A stretch of DNA of 59,160 nt from Pullulanibacillus pueri (GTDB lineage: Bacteria > Bacillota > Bacilli > Bacillales > Sporolactobacillaceae). Below the pieces are notes generated by a model. The model was not told the DNA's origin. It saw only the letters and a list, made by a program, of their open reading frames with translations, and did not search any database. This document shows, one piece after another, positions 19,279 through 28,205 of the stretch. Both the position numbers and the translations under genes were made by a program. The stretch spans positions 1 through 59,160 of the forward strand of contig NZ_BMFV01000031.1 in NCBI RefSeq assembly GCF_014639255.1, written 5' to 3'. Position 1 is the first letter of the stretch, and every line of letters begins with the position of its first letter.

Positions 19279-19600
19279 TATAACCTTCCTCATCCACTAT
19301 ATTTGCAAAAAAGTGTAAATGCTCCTGCAAAGTGTCCACAAAAAGAAAGGGTTCACCTAGGAACACACCTTTTCTGTCTCAAATATAACCCTATCATAGT
19401 CTATTATAAGTACTTATAAATTAAAATATCTACTATCATCCTATAATTATAAACTATTTAAAGCTGGTAAAAAAGAGAAAAGTCCCTACTACGGATAAGA
19501 AACACATAATAAACCAAGGAAGCACCTCAGTTTTGACTAAAGTAGAGTCTTACAGGCGGTATGCGATGACTAAAGAAGTCTGCCCAGTAAAACACCATAA
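19279..19600. other. Gap between map and mqo
   Basis: Contains the mqo promoter region and the 16-bp palindrome listed separately. The part nearest map has a near-repeat GACTAAAGTAGAGTCTT / GACTAAAGAAGTCTGCC. No gene seen. Confidence 0.4.
19404..19419. promoter_or_regulatory. 16-bp perfect palindrome upstream of mqo
   Basis: TTATAAGT followed by its exact reverse complement ACTTATAA, centred about 133 bases upstream of the mqo ATG. It overlaps a possible minus-strand -10 (TATAAT). It could be a repressor operator, but palindromes of A and T arise by chance more easily than others. Confidence 0.4.
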
Positions 19601-20347
19601 TTAAGCTATCGTTGTAATGATTGGTTGATCCCTTGTGATAATGATGGTGTGCTCATGTTGTGCACAAAAGCCCTTATCGGGTAACCGAAGAGTCCACCCA
19701 TCCGAACTTTCAACAGCATACTCTGCCCCAGTCGACAGAAAAGGCTCAATAGTAATCACTGAACCCTCCTCCAAAACACGTTTATCATCTTTACTATAGA
19801 AAGGTAAAATTTCTTCAGGTGCTTCGTGGAGAGATTTTCCAATGCCATGACTGCACAGATTCATTATGACCTTATAGCCACCTTTTCTGGCCTCGCGCTG
19901 AATTATTCTTCCGATTTCATTTACTTTTACACCAGCCTTAAGAGATGAGATCACCTTCATCATCGTATTGTACGTATGTTGGCAAAGGCGCGTCAATGAA
20001 GGATTGAAAAGAGGCATTTGAAAAGAATGGCCCGCATCGGCAAAATAACCTCCGAGTTCTGCGGAGACATCAATATTGATGAGATCACCCTCTCGGATTT
20101 TCCGATCTCCCGGTATTCCATGTGCCACTTCTTGGTTTATACTAATGCATGTATTCCCTGGAAAATTGTAAGTGACCTTTGGGGCAGAAACCGCACCATG
20201 GCTTTTTAAAAAACGTCCTCCAATCTCATCTAATTCCTTGGTTGTCATTCCAATACGTGTTTGACGTTTCATTTCACTTATTGTCAACGCAACGATTTTG
20301 CCGATTTTCTTGAGACCTTCAATATCTTCTTTTCCTCCAACTGTCAT
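19601..20347 (-). CDS. map: Methionine aminopeptidase, type I
   Basis: Removes the initiator methionine from nascent proteins. 248 residues. The five metal ligands are visible: Asp in INIDVSAELGGYFADAGHSF (two Asp), His in CSHGIGKSLHEAP, Glu in VITIEPFL and Glu in HEHTIII. It lacks an N-terminal zinc-finger extension. GGAGGATACCCTAT precedes the ATG. It is not in the ribosomal protein operon where the main map gene of Bacillales sits, so it is probably a second, YflG-type copy (inference). Confidence 0.93.
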   Translation of the reverse strand: MTVGGKEDIEGLKKIGKIVALTISEMKRQTRIGMTTKELDEIGGRFLKSHGAVSAPKVTYNFPGNTCISINQEVAHGIPGDRKIREGDLINIDVSAELGGYFADAGHSFQMPLFNPSLTRLCQHTYNTMMKVISSLKAGVKVNEIGRIIQREARKGGYKVIMNLCSHGIGKSLHEAPEEILPFYSKDDKRVLEEGSVITIEPFLSTGAEYAVESSDGWTLRLPDKGFCAQHEHTIIITRDQPIITTIA

Positions 20348-20430
20348 ATAGGGTATCCTCCATTTTTTTAATATTTATATTTTACCACATAGGAAAGGGA
20401 CACTATACAACATTCTCACTGGTGCCTAAA

Positions 20431-20668
20431 CAAGAGTCCCTCGGGAAAGGCAACGAGCAACAACTCCATATAGACGCCTGATTTGTACCAAGAATGCTTT
20501 CTTCGTAGCCCGTGATTTTGCATCAAATGCCAACCCTACTACGTCAAAAACAGTAAAAACAAAATTTTCCTGCGAAGCTTATTCTCTAAGAAGCTTTTCC
20601 CTGAACAATACGGATGAAGAACGCGCGTGTTCTGGAGCAAAAATCAACACTAGCCATTCTGAAGACAA
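20431..20668. repeat. Interspersed repeat family 1, copy E
   Basis: Begins CAAGAGTCCCTCGGGAAAGGCAACGAGCA, matching the ACTCCTTCGGGAACAGCA module of copies A and B, then has GCCAACCCTACTACGTCAAAAA, CCTGCGAAGCTTATTCTCT and TTCTGGAGCAAAAATCAACA, which match copies C and D. It therefore joins the two modules seen separately elsewhere. Confidence 0.65.
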
Positions 20669-20698
20669 ACTAAAATTTATGTTTTTTTATATTAAAAG

Positions 20699-20730
20699 AG
20701 TGGTACCCACTAATTTAGGCGGGTACCACT
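20699..20730 (-). terminator. Terminator-like hairpin after the glucosaminidase gene
   Basis: Perfect 10-bp inverted repeat AGTGGTACCC / GGGTACCACT with a 12-nt loop; on the minus strand CTTTTAAT follows. It lies 30 bases beyond the stop codon. The GTGGTACC core recalls a T-box, but neither the strand nor the neighbours fit. Confidence 0.65.
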
Positions 20731-20759
20731 AGCCTCTTTACAAAGGAGTGTTTATAAAC

Positions 20760-21998
20760 TTAAAAACTACCACTATCATATTTAGCTAAACCATAGTCTT
20801 TAATGATGGTTAATATCTTACTGGCATATGTTGGATCGGTTGAATAACCGCCACTTTGAATGCCATAGGCGTAATCTTCAAGACTATGAGCATTCCTCAA
20901 ATAGTTTTGGTATCTTGAAAGTTGCAATGTCTTGGCATGATCTACCATGCTTTGATAATAGGTGTCATACTTTTTAAATCCGGCTTTAACCGTAATTGTA
21001 TTGCCGTTCACCACTTCATTGGTGTCGATAATGTAGGTACCAGCAGGACCTTGGCCTTTAATCCCAAACAAGTTTTTTGCCTCAGTGGCCAGTGTTGATA
21101 GCTGTCCGCCACTTTCTAAAATTATTTGAGCAATGGTAATCGCTGCAGGGATACCTGTGCTCTTATCAAGTTGTTGCGCAGGGTCAACAAACTGCTGAAT
21201 TTCCTTGGGAATATTGGAATTAGAAAGTAACTTCCTTTCCCATTCCTTAAGTTCGGCTCTATGAATTTCTTCTTGTTTTTTATAGTACGCGACTTGCTGC
21301 TGTTTGCTTTTAATTGTCGTTTGAATTTCATTTCCCTTTTCCTTAAGCCGTGTCAAATAAGCCTGTTGACTGGCCTTTTTACTATCAAGGGTTGACTTAA
21401 GATTTTTGAGATTCTGGAGATCACCGTTCAATTTATTTAAGGTGTTTTTAAGCTCGTCTTGATTTTTTTCTAGCTTCTTTTTATCATCCATTTGTTCATC
21501 AAGTATGGCACGATCATGTTTTTCAATTTGACTGATAAAATAAATCCGGCTAACAAAGTCACCAAAGTCCTCAGAGTCTAAAAGCAATTTTAAATACTGA
21601 TGCGTTCCACTCTGTTTATAAGTAGCCCGCATTCTTTTAGCAATATATTCTTTTCGCTTTTTCATTTGATCTTGAAGACTTTTAATATGTTTTTTTAGTG
21701 ATTGGACCTCTTTTTGCTTTTTATCGATCCCGTCTTGTTTTACTTGAATTTTATTATTATACTCTTCAATTTGAGATTCAAGCTCTTGGACTTTTTGAGT
21801 AATATTAGCTTGTTGACCCTCGATGCCATTTAAATCGGCTTTTTTATCTTGTAAATCATCAAGCGTCTTTTCGCGATTCTCTATATCCTGATTTATTTTA
21901 TTCTTCAAATCGTTTGCATTCTCGGCTGACGCCATTGGCGTTTCCGTTAGAAAAATAAAGATAATAACTACGAGACAAAATCTCAATAATAGCTTCAT
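20760..21998 (-). CDS. Secreted peptidoglycan hydrolase: coiled coil plus glucosaminidase domain
   Basis: 412 residues. A signal peptide (about 1-25, cleavage after MASAEN region) is followed by a long coiled coil (about 27-260, rich in K, Q, E and L, PcsB/CwlO-like) and a C-terminal glucosaminidase domain (about 270-412) with the catalytic Glu in ITIAQIILESGG and the family signature NLFGIKG. It should cut the glycan strands of peptidoglycan outside the cell. The fusion of a CwlO-type coiled coil with a glucosaminidase, in place of an NlpC/P60 domain, suggests control by a membrane partner such as FtsEX (inference). GGAGG precedes the ATG. Confidence 0.88.
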   Translation of the reverse strand: MKLLLRFCLVVIIFIFLTETPMASAENANDLKNKINQDIENREKTLDDLQDKKADLNGIEGQQANITQKVQELESQIEEYNNKIQVKQDGIDKKQKEVQSLKKHIKSLQDQMKKRKEYIAKRMRATYKQSGTHQYLKLLLDSEDFGDFVSRIYFISQIEKHDRAILDEQMDDKKKLEKNQDELKNTLNKLNGDLQNLKNLKSTLDSKKASQQAYLTRLKEKGNEIQTTIKSKQQQVAYYKKQEEIHRAELKEWERKLLSNSNIPKEIQQFVDPAQQLDKSTGIPAAITIAQIILESGGQLSTLATEAKNLFGIKGQGPAGTYIIDTNEVVNGNTITVKAGFKKYDTYYQSMVDHAKTLQLSRYQNYLRNAHSLEDYAYGIQSGGYSTDPTYASKILTIIKDYGLAKYDSGSF

Positions 21999-22233
21999 TC
22001 CTAAGTACCTCCGTTATCAATACTGGTGCTTTAATATCTCCTTTCAAACAAGGTGTAAGAACTACAACGTGATGTCATTAAACCGCTATTTCTCGTAATA
22101 TTTCTACACGATTCCATTGACTCCAACAAGATCTACGATCATTTGCCCGTTTTTATCATAATATATCAAGATTAGGGTTTTGTTTTAAATCTATTAAATT
22201 TATATTACTTGTCGTTTAGTCAGTCTTTATATT

Positions 22234-24165
22234 TCACTTCATATACCGATATTCCATCAAGCTTTTTAAAATGGAGATATCTTGTAGGATTTTCTCGCCA
22301 ACATTCGTTTCTCTGACCTTTTTTCTCTCTAATTCCTCATCGACCAAACGTTTAACCGATAAAACATCGGTTCCATCCCTCAAGACATCTTCTTTTGAAC
22401 TAAACTTTTTATGGGCAACCAGTTGCATCCCAAAGGAATTAAACAGTAAAGTGTATCCCGCAATCCCCGTTGTCGATTGATATGCTTTAGAAAAGCCACC
22501 ATCAATGACAACCATCTTGCCATTGGCCTTTACGGGATTTTCCCCTTCAATTTCCTTGACGGGTGTGTGGCCATTAATGATATGCCCGTGGTCAGGATTA
22601 AGCCCAAATTCACTTAAAATATTTCGACAGATGTCTTCGTTTTCACGCAAATAGTAGTATGGATTTTTTCTCTCTTTATGTGTAGCTTTATCCCGAATGA
22701 AATACCTTTCAAAAGTTGTCATTTCTCGTTTTCCAAACAGTGAGGAATATTCACCTGTCCATAAGTACCAAACCATATCAGTTGAAAGATCCTCTGTCTC
22801 CTCTGGGTGAGCAAAGCTATAGCGTAAATGCTTTTCAAAAAGGTCCAGCAAGTCACGACCGGCATAGGGCTTATCCTCAATGACCATTTTTTCCATTTTT
22901 CCTGATCCATCTAAAGGAATACAACCATGGATCAATAGGTTGCCATTATACTTTAAATAAAGACTACCCTTTTTCATAAGGAAATTCATATGTCTCGTCA
23001 ATTTTTCCGAATGCTGGACAGAGAACAGGAGCTTGTCCATCACTTGTACTTCTTCCTCCAACAATTGATCAGGCTGATCAGGGTTCACTGTAGCAAAACA
23101 AGTATTTTCTAAGAGATAGGTCTTGTCATGAAGTGTTATTTCGTTTTTCTCATAATTGATTTTCTCAAGTAAAAGTCGATCCTGCATATTGAAAAAGGAA
23201 CGTCTCTTAATAATAGGACTCTCTAGTTTAAATTGAATCATAGCAATGGCTTGATGAATCTTCGTGATTTGTACCGTTTCTTGATCAGATAGCTTTACTC
23301 CTGATTGTAATTTAGGTCTAAAAGCGGGGTTGTCACCATAGTATTTCTCCGCAAGATTGAGAAGCGGTCTTAAATTAATCCCATAGGCATCTTCAATGAT
23401 GGCCAAATTATTATAACGTGCACAAATACGAATAATATTGGCCAGGCACACTTTAGATCCAGCATAGGCGCCTAACCATAGGACATCATGATTGCCCCAC
23501 TGGATATCAGTGGAGTGATAATTGATCAATGTATCCATGATTTTGTCAGGTTCAGGTCCACGGTCATAAATATCGCCAACAACATGCAAGTGATCCACAA
23601 CAAGCTGCTGAATCGTGTAAGCCAAACCGATAATCAGTTTATCTGCCTGTCCCAGAGAAATAATATGTTCAAGGATACTCGAATAATATCGTTTTTTATT
23701 GGCAAATTCATCCGTTTTATAAAGTAACTCTTCAATAATGAATTCAAATTGTTTTGGCAGAGCCTTACGAAGCTTCGAGCGAGTATATTTAGAAGATGTA
23801 TAAGGGATCAGCCTAATCATTTTCTCGATAAACGATTTATACCATTCATTTAAGGCTTTATCATTAGCGAACCCTTCTTTAATCAGTTTCAGTTTATCCT
23901 CTGGATAATAAACTAATGTCGCAAACTCGTTAATTTCTTGTTCAGTGAGCTCCTCTTTAAAAATATCTCTTATTTTTTCTTTTACCTTCCCTGAACCATT
24001 CCTTAACACATGCTGGAATGCCTGAAATTCTCCATGTAAGTCACTCACAAAATGCTCTGTTCCCTTTGGGAGATTAAGAATCGCTTCCAGATTAATAATC
24101 TCCGTTACGACTTTTTCTTCACTTTCATATTTTTGAGCTAATAAATCTAAAAATTTTGTGTTCAA
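22234..24165 (-). CDS. fbp: Fructose-1,6-bisphosphatase, class III
   Basis: Gluconeogenic enzyme that hydrolyses fructose-1,6-bisphosphate to fructose-6-phosphate. 643 residues, as in Bacillus YydE/Fbp. It belongs to the calcineurin-like phosphoesterases: [26 protein letters not shown] and [13 protein letters not shown] carry the metal ligands, with [15 protein letters not shown] and [11 protein letters not shown] in the C-terminal half. Translation starts at TTG (24165), preceded by AAAAGGGG; no better start is seen, and the sequence matches the family from the first residues ([18 protein letters not shown]). It is a single gene. Confidence 0.96.
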   Translation of the reverse strand: MNTKFLDLLAQKYESEEKVVTEIINLEAILNLPKGTEHFVSDLHGEFQAFQHVLRNGSGKVKEKIRDIFKEELTEQEINEFATLVYYPEDKLKLIKEGFANDKALNEWYKSFIEKMIRLIPYTSSKYTRSKLRKALPKQFEFIIEELLYKTDEFANKKRYYSSILEHIISLGQADKLIIGLAYTIQQLVVDHLHVVGDIYDRGPEPDKIMDTLINYHSTDIQWGNHDVLWLGAYAGSKVCLANIIRICARYNNLAIIEDAYGINLRPLLNLAEKYYGDNPAFRPKLQSGVKLSDQETVQITKIHQAIAMIQFKLESPIIKRRSFFNMQDRLLLEKINYEKNEITLHDKTYLLENTCFATVNPDQPDQLLEEEVQVMDKLLFSVQHSEKLTRHMNFLMKKGSLYLKYNGNLLIHGCIPLDGSGKMEKMVIEDKPYAGRDLLDLFEKHLRYSFAHPEETEDLSTDMVWYLWTGEYSSLFGKREMTTFERYFIRDKATHKERKNPYYYLRENEDICRNILSEFGLNPDHGHIINGHTPVKEIEGENPVKANGKMVVIDGGFSKAYQSTTGIAGYTLLFNSFGMQLVAHKKFSSKEDVLRDGTDVLSVKRLVDEELERKKVRETNVGEKILQDISILKSLMEYRYMK

Positions 24166-24385
24166 ATCCCCGAAACCCCTTTTAGCGTGTTAAATATATT
24201 TTAAATATTTAATCAAACTTTATTTAATATGTCCATTAAAACTTTAACATAAAAAAGAATGTATAGCGTCATGATGTCGTTTAAGAATTTAAAAAACTGG
24301 GGAAGAGCGATCCTCGTTGAGACATTGAATAGTCTTTTACTAAAAGGCAGCGCCAGCAACTCTTATTATCTATATTGAATGCAAA

Positions 24386-24412
24386 GACACCAACCCTTAA
24401 AGGATTGGTGTC
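24386..24412 (-). terminator. Intrinsic terminator of the LysM hydrolase gene
   Basis: Inverted repeat GACACCAACCC / GGATTGGTGTC (one mismatch) with loop TTAAA, 16 bases after the stop; the minus-strand tail is TTTGCATTC. Confidence 0.7.
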
Positions 24413-24427
24413 ATTCATTTACAATTA

Positions 24428-25030
24428 TTATTTTGCGAACACATGATGACCAATTTTTACTGTAACAGGTCGAGATAAAATCCATGCACTTGAAGATGTT
24501 GCTGGATTATAAAAGTAAAGTGAACCACTACTTTTACCCATTAATGCCAAAGCTTCGTTGACAGCTTTTTTCGATTCCGCATCCGCTGGCTCGTTAATTC
24601 GACCATCTTGAACAGGAGTAAAAGCATAATGCCCTCCAGAAATTTGGTAAATAACGCCAGAGACGGTATTGGGAAACAAAGAACTTTGCACACGGTTTAA
24701 CACGACCGTTGCAACAGCAACTTTTCCTGCATAGAGTTCTCCCACAGCTTCAGCATGCACCAAACGATAAAGCAGTTTTTTATCCGATAAAGAAATAGGA
24801 GAATTAGGAAGTGTTATCGTCTCTCCTGCATAAAGGGGTTTTTGATGATTAGCCGTCATTAAGCTATTGATTCGAATCCCAAATCCCTTGGCGATTTTCC
24901 AATAGGTTTCACCATAGGACACTTTATGCGAGGTCGCTGCCTCTGATTGTCTATTAAAAACAAAAGCAGAAAGGGATAATACTATAATCGAAACAACGAA
25001 AATTTTCATCACTTTGTTCATCAAATTCAT
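24428..25030 (-). CDS. Secreted LysM cell-wall hydrolase, SleB/CwlJ (Hydrolase_2) family
   Basis: 200 residues. Signal peptide (1-31, hydrophobic IFVVSIIVLSLSAFVF, then ATSHKV), one LysM domain (about 35-80, VSYGETYWKIAKGFGI), and a Hydrolase_2 domain (about 85-200) with the catalytic Glu in VHAEAVGELYAGKVAVATVVLNRV. The family hydrolyses cortex peptidoglycan (lytic transglycosylase type). SleB proper is longer and has another peptidoglycan-binding domain; this size and order are closer to B. subtilis YkvT. Spore germination or vegetative wall turnover are both possible. AGGAGG precedes the ATG. Confidence 0.87.
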   Translation of the reverse strand: MNLMNKVMKIFVVSIIVLSLSAFVFNRQSEAATSHKVSYGETYWKIAKGFGIRINSLMTANHQKPLYAGETITLPNSPISLSDKKLLYRLVHAEAVGELYAGKVAVATVVLNRVQSSLFPNTVSGVIYQISGGHYAFTPVQDGRINEPADAESKKAVNEALALMGKSSGSLYFYNPATSSSAWILSRPVTVKIGHHVFAK

Positions 25031-25354
25031 ATGAGCCTCCTAGTAGTCTCTATTCCTGAACTACTATTAGGCTATCAAATGTAATATAAACAATCATTAT
25101 CCAAAAGTTGGGTTATTATCTATAAACGAAAGAAAGGCTTGGTGAATATAGCCTTTCATCGAATAAGTTAAAAATATCCATCCATAAACCATTACCAATA
25201 TCCCCCATCAGAGGTTCAAAAACCCTCATATATTACAAAGGGTTACGAGATTGTAACAAAAGTTCACCAATAACTATACAAAGGTTTCTCATCAAAGCGT
25301 CTATTTCTTCAAACCCTTTGAACCTAAACTTTGAACAGTGAGTAACTCTTTGTA
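25031..25354. other. Gap downstream of the SDR gene start region, no gene seen
   Basis: AT-rich sequence between the LysM hydrolase start and the SDR stop codon. Only short symmetries (GTTAC ... GTAAC near 25235) are seen; no ORF with a ribosome site and no strong terminator. Confidence 0.4.
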
Positions 25355-26005
25355 CTACATCTTTTTCAAAGCTTCCTTAATAGGTGTGTCTCCAGAAACC
25401 ACTTGAAATTCTTTCCCAATTGTCGCTGGATCTTCTAGACATTCCAAAATGACGTTTGCCACATCCTCACGAGGTACGGTTCCTCGTTCAACTTCAACTC
25501 CCACATTGACGAGACCTGTTCCTTTATCGTTGGTCAGCCCTCCCGGATGGACGATGGTATAGTCTAAATCTGTGGCTCTTAACCATTCGTCTGCATAATA
25601 TTTTGCTGCAACATACGGCGCAAAGGAAGGGGAGGCGGAAAGAATGGCTTCACGTCTTGTATCAAAAGAGCTAACCATGATCACTCTTTTGACACCTGCT
25701 GATTGAGCCGCCTCAATCGTCTTGACGGCACCATCTAAATCCACCATTATGGTTTTATCCTTTCCTGTATGAGGGCCAGAACCCGCAGTAAAGACAACGG
25801 CATCGACCCCTCTCACGGCTTTTGTTATCTCTTCGACTCCCCGCTCTAAGTCCATGACAAATGTCTCAGCCCCTAATGCTTCAAAAGAGGCGGCCTGCTC
25901 TTTACTCCGAATCATTGCTCTCGCACTATGATGACCACTTTCCTGAATACATTTCACTAAATGCTTGCCAATTTGTCCATTGGCTCCAACAACAAGAACT
26001 TTCAT
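25355..26005 (-). CDS. NAD(P)-dependent SDR family protein (NmrA/YhfK-like)
   Basis: 216-residue atypical short-chain dehydrogenase with the dinucleotide motif GANGQIGKHLV at the very N-terminus and an active-site-like YVAAKYYADEWLRAT (Tyr-x3-Lys pattern). DAVVFTAGSGPHTGKD and VIMVSSFDTRR mark the central strands. The length and C-terminal FQVVSGDTPIKEAL match the YhfK/YwnB group of unknown substrate. The ATG at 26005 has AAGGATGGAG upstream; ATGs at 26014 and 26029 have none at a proper distance. Confidence 0.88.
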   Translation of the reverse strand: MKVLVVGANGQIGKHLVKCIQESGHHSARAMIRSKEQAASFEALGAETFVMDLERGVEEITKAVRGVDAVVFTAGSGPHTGKDKTIMVDLDGAVKTIEAAQSAGVKRVIMVSSFDTRREAILSASPSFAPYVAAKYYADEWLRATDLDYTIVHPGGLTNDKGTGLVNVGVEVERGTVPREDVANVILECLEDPATIGKEFQVVSGDTPIKEALKKM

Positions 26006-26170
26006 TGGCTCCATCCTTTCTATAATCATTCTACCTTTATCCTAAGCGTTTGATATTCTTTATGTCCAACAATGAGATTAGCCTTATTTATATCCTATCA
26101 ATATTAAGGTACACAATAAACGCTCTGGTTATAATCAATAAACTTAAATTCTTTTTTGTCTCACATTAAT

Positions 26171-26199
26171 AAAAAGACAGATAGTCCATAGACCTGCCT
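26171..26199 (-). terminator. Probable terminator of the aldo/keto reductase gene
   Basis: On the minus strand AGGCAGGTC ... GACTATCTGTCT forms a hairpin with mismatches, followed by TTTTTATTAATG, 29 bases after the stop codon. Confidence 0.5.
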
Positions 26200-26227
26200 C
26201 ATTATTAAGTGATTCCTTAAGTTATGA

Positions 26228-27178
26228 CTATTGCATCTTCTTTTCCCATGCGGCTTGGACTTCAATCCCTGTCGCCTTTGCAGCTTCTTCTAATGCTTGA
26301 ATTTCCTGTTGGGTCAAAATAACCTTAGCAGCTGATATGGCGCCTTCAATATGCTTCGGTTTTGTGACACCAATAATCGGCACTGTCCGCTTTGCAATAG
26401 ACCAGGCGATCGCAATTTGCGCCGGATCGACTCCATGTGAGTGCGCCATTCTATCCATTACCTCTAATAAAGAAGACAAATTTTGAAGCACTTCTGTATT
26501 AAAGGCTTCACCTCTCCTTGTGCCTGTTTTGAACGGATGTTGGGCATTATATTTCCCTGTTAGTGCACCTTGCTCTAAAACCATATAAGAAAAGAATAAA
26601 ACATCATGTTGATTGCACCAATCAATAATTCCAGCTTCTTCAGAGGAACGATAAAGCAAGCTATAATGATTTTGAACGGCAGAAAGTTGTAGGCCTTCCT
26701 TTTCCAAAATCGACGCAGCCAGTTTTATTTCCTCTAGGTTATGGTTTGAAACACCTGCATGCTTAACTTTTCCACTTTTCATCAGTGGAATAAGTTTCGT
26801 TGTCCATTTATTCACATCATTAGGGTTATGGATCCAATAAATATCAGCATGATCGACACCTAAACGGTTTAAGCTGTCAGTAAGAGCCTGATCCATAGAT
26901 TCCTGGGCACCTGGAGTAAATTTTGTTGAGATTAGAACATTGTTATTGGCTTGAATAAATTTCCCTAAAATTGTTTCTGAAGCCCCCATTCCATAAACAG
27001 CAGCAGTATCCCATAAATTGAATCCAGCCTCCATTGCGGTCTCGAACACGGGCTTTAAGTCTTCATCATTTAGATTGTTACCAAAAACAGTATCTCCGCC
27101 ATTGACACCGTTACCCCAGGACCAGGTCCCTAACGCAATTGGAGGAATCTCTTGATTTTTTAATCGTACATATTTCAT
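26228..27178 (-). CDS. Aldo/keto reductase
   Basis: 316-residue NADPH-dependent oxidoreductase. N-terminal MKYVRLKNQEIPPIALGTWSWG, then the Asp/Tyr pair in LWDTAAVYGMGASE, the Lys in VLISTKFTPG, and the His in YWIHNPND. The C-terminal nucleotide site is VPIIGVTKPKHIEGA. The ATG at 27178 has GGTGGAAGG upstream; the frame is open to 27229 without a better start. It is a monocistronic gene and only distantly similar to the aldo/keto reductase at 13.6 kb. Substrate unknown. Confidence 0.9.
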   Translation of the reverse strand: MKYVRLKNQEIPPIALGTWSWGNGVNGGDTVFGNNLNDEDLKPVFETAMEAGFNLWDTAAVYGMGASETILGKFIQANNNVLISTKFTPGAQESMDQALTDSLNRLGVDHADIYWIHNPNDVNKWTTKLIPLMKSGKVKHAGVSNHNLEEIKLAASILEKEGLQLSAVQNHYSLLYRSSEEAGIIDWCNQHDVLFFSYMVLEQGALTGKYNAQHPFKTGTRRGEAFNTEVLQNLSSLLEVMDRMAHSHGVDPAQIAIAWSIAKRTVPIIGVTKPKHIEGAISAAKVILTQQEIQALEEAAKATGIEVQAAWEKKMQ

Positions 27179-27229
27179 GTCTACCTTCCACCTCTCAAAA
27201 ATATTACGTCTCCATATAAAACACATCAC

Positions 27230-27470
27230 TTGTTAATACAATGATAATTAAGCTCAGTTAAAAATAGCCATTCATCATAATATAACCATAACATACAGAC
27301 GAAAATAGGTCCCGTACAGGTTTATGTGTAGAAGGTATCGCCTAAAGTTGGCGGAGCGTGTAGTCAAGGATTAAGTCATCTTTGACGTAGAAATCGAGCG
27401 ATTAAATCCTTTATTTAACTATGTATTTGGTATGCCCTAATGACGAAGAACATACACTCATATTTTTTAG
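27230..27470. other. Gap before the DUF2269-like pseudogene
   Basis: Intergenic sequence between the aldo/keto reductase start and the decayed membrane gene. An imperfect repeat of GATTAA-TC words (AAGGATTAAGTCATC, GCGATTAAATCC) at about 27370-27405 is the only pattern; no gene seen. Confidence 0.35.
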
Positions 27471-27479
27471 AATCAGTGT

Positions 27480-27876
27480 CTGAGAGTTCACTAAAGATTC
27501 CAACGATATTCTGCGTCTCCCCTTGGAATACCTTCTCCTTTAGTTTCTGCAATGAGTCCTTTCATTTGATTTATAATAGGAGAAAGCACCATTGACCCAT
27601 GCCAAGAGCAACCAAGAATAAAATAAGGCTTGTTATATACCAGCCTTGTTGAAACAAGACTACATGTAAACTCCCCATTAACAACCTTGTCACTAGAAGT
27701 AAAGTCCCTCCCAGCATAACAAAACGATGAAGAAGAAATGTAATTCTGTACGAATGGCGGAGCTCTGTCATCGTTTGGGCTGTTCTTTTTATGAAAACAA
27801 AAACAAATCCAGGTCCCATTCCCAAAATTGCTGAAAGTATATGAATAAGGACTAAAATTTTATAGGATATAACCAA
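27480..27876 (-). pseudogene. DUF2269-like membrane protein gene, frameshifted
   Basis: A TTG at 27876 with GGAGG five bases upstream starts VISYKILVLIHILSAILGMGPGFVF, the N-terminus of DUF2269-type small membrane proteins (about 150 residues, four helices). The frame reaches ALGMGQWCFLLL and stops at 27571. In the next frame the protein continues sensibly: MVLSPIINQMKGLIAETKGEGIP then RGDAEYRWNL, ending at about 27499. One base appears to be missing near 27591, and the end is damaged too. If the base is a sequencing error, the gene is intact to at least 27499. Confidence 0.6.
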
Positions 27877-28205
27877 GTTAACCTCCAGAAGCGAACATAA
27901 CTTCATGATAAAACTTTTTCACCTCCATTTCTGTGATATACATTACAAATGAAGGTCCAAAATGAAAAGCGAATAAAGGATGTATAGTAATCCCCACGAA
28001 AAGGATGGACCAATACCATTAACCCGGACTTGTCCTGGTAAAAGCTTCTCTCCGCCCTTTTAAACACGTTAATAAATATCGATTGAAAATTCTATTTTCC
28101 TTGAAACTCTCCTTCCTTATATCTATAATTTTATATGTTGTTTTAATTTTCTACATACCGCACATTATCAAACTATTTTCACACATCAGGAAAGGATGAA
28201 ATGGA

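Noticed and set aside
20699..20730. T-box-like GTGGTACC motif
   Set aside because: It is one arm of a perfect 10-bp hairpin right after a stop codon on the other strand. There is no downstream aminoacyl-tRNA or amino-acid gene and no specifier stem.
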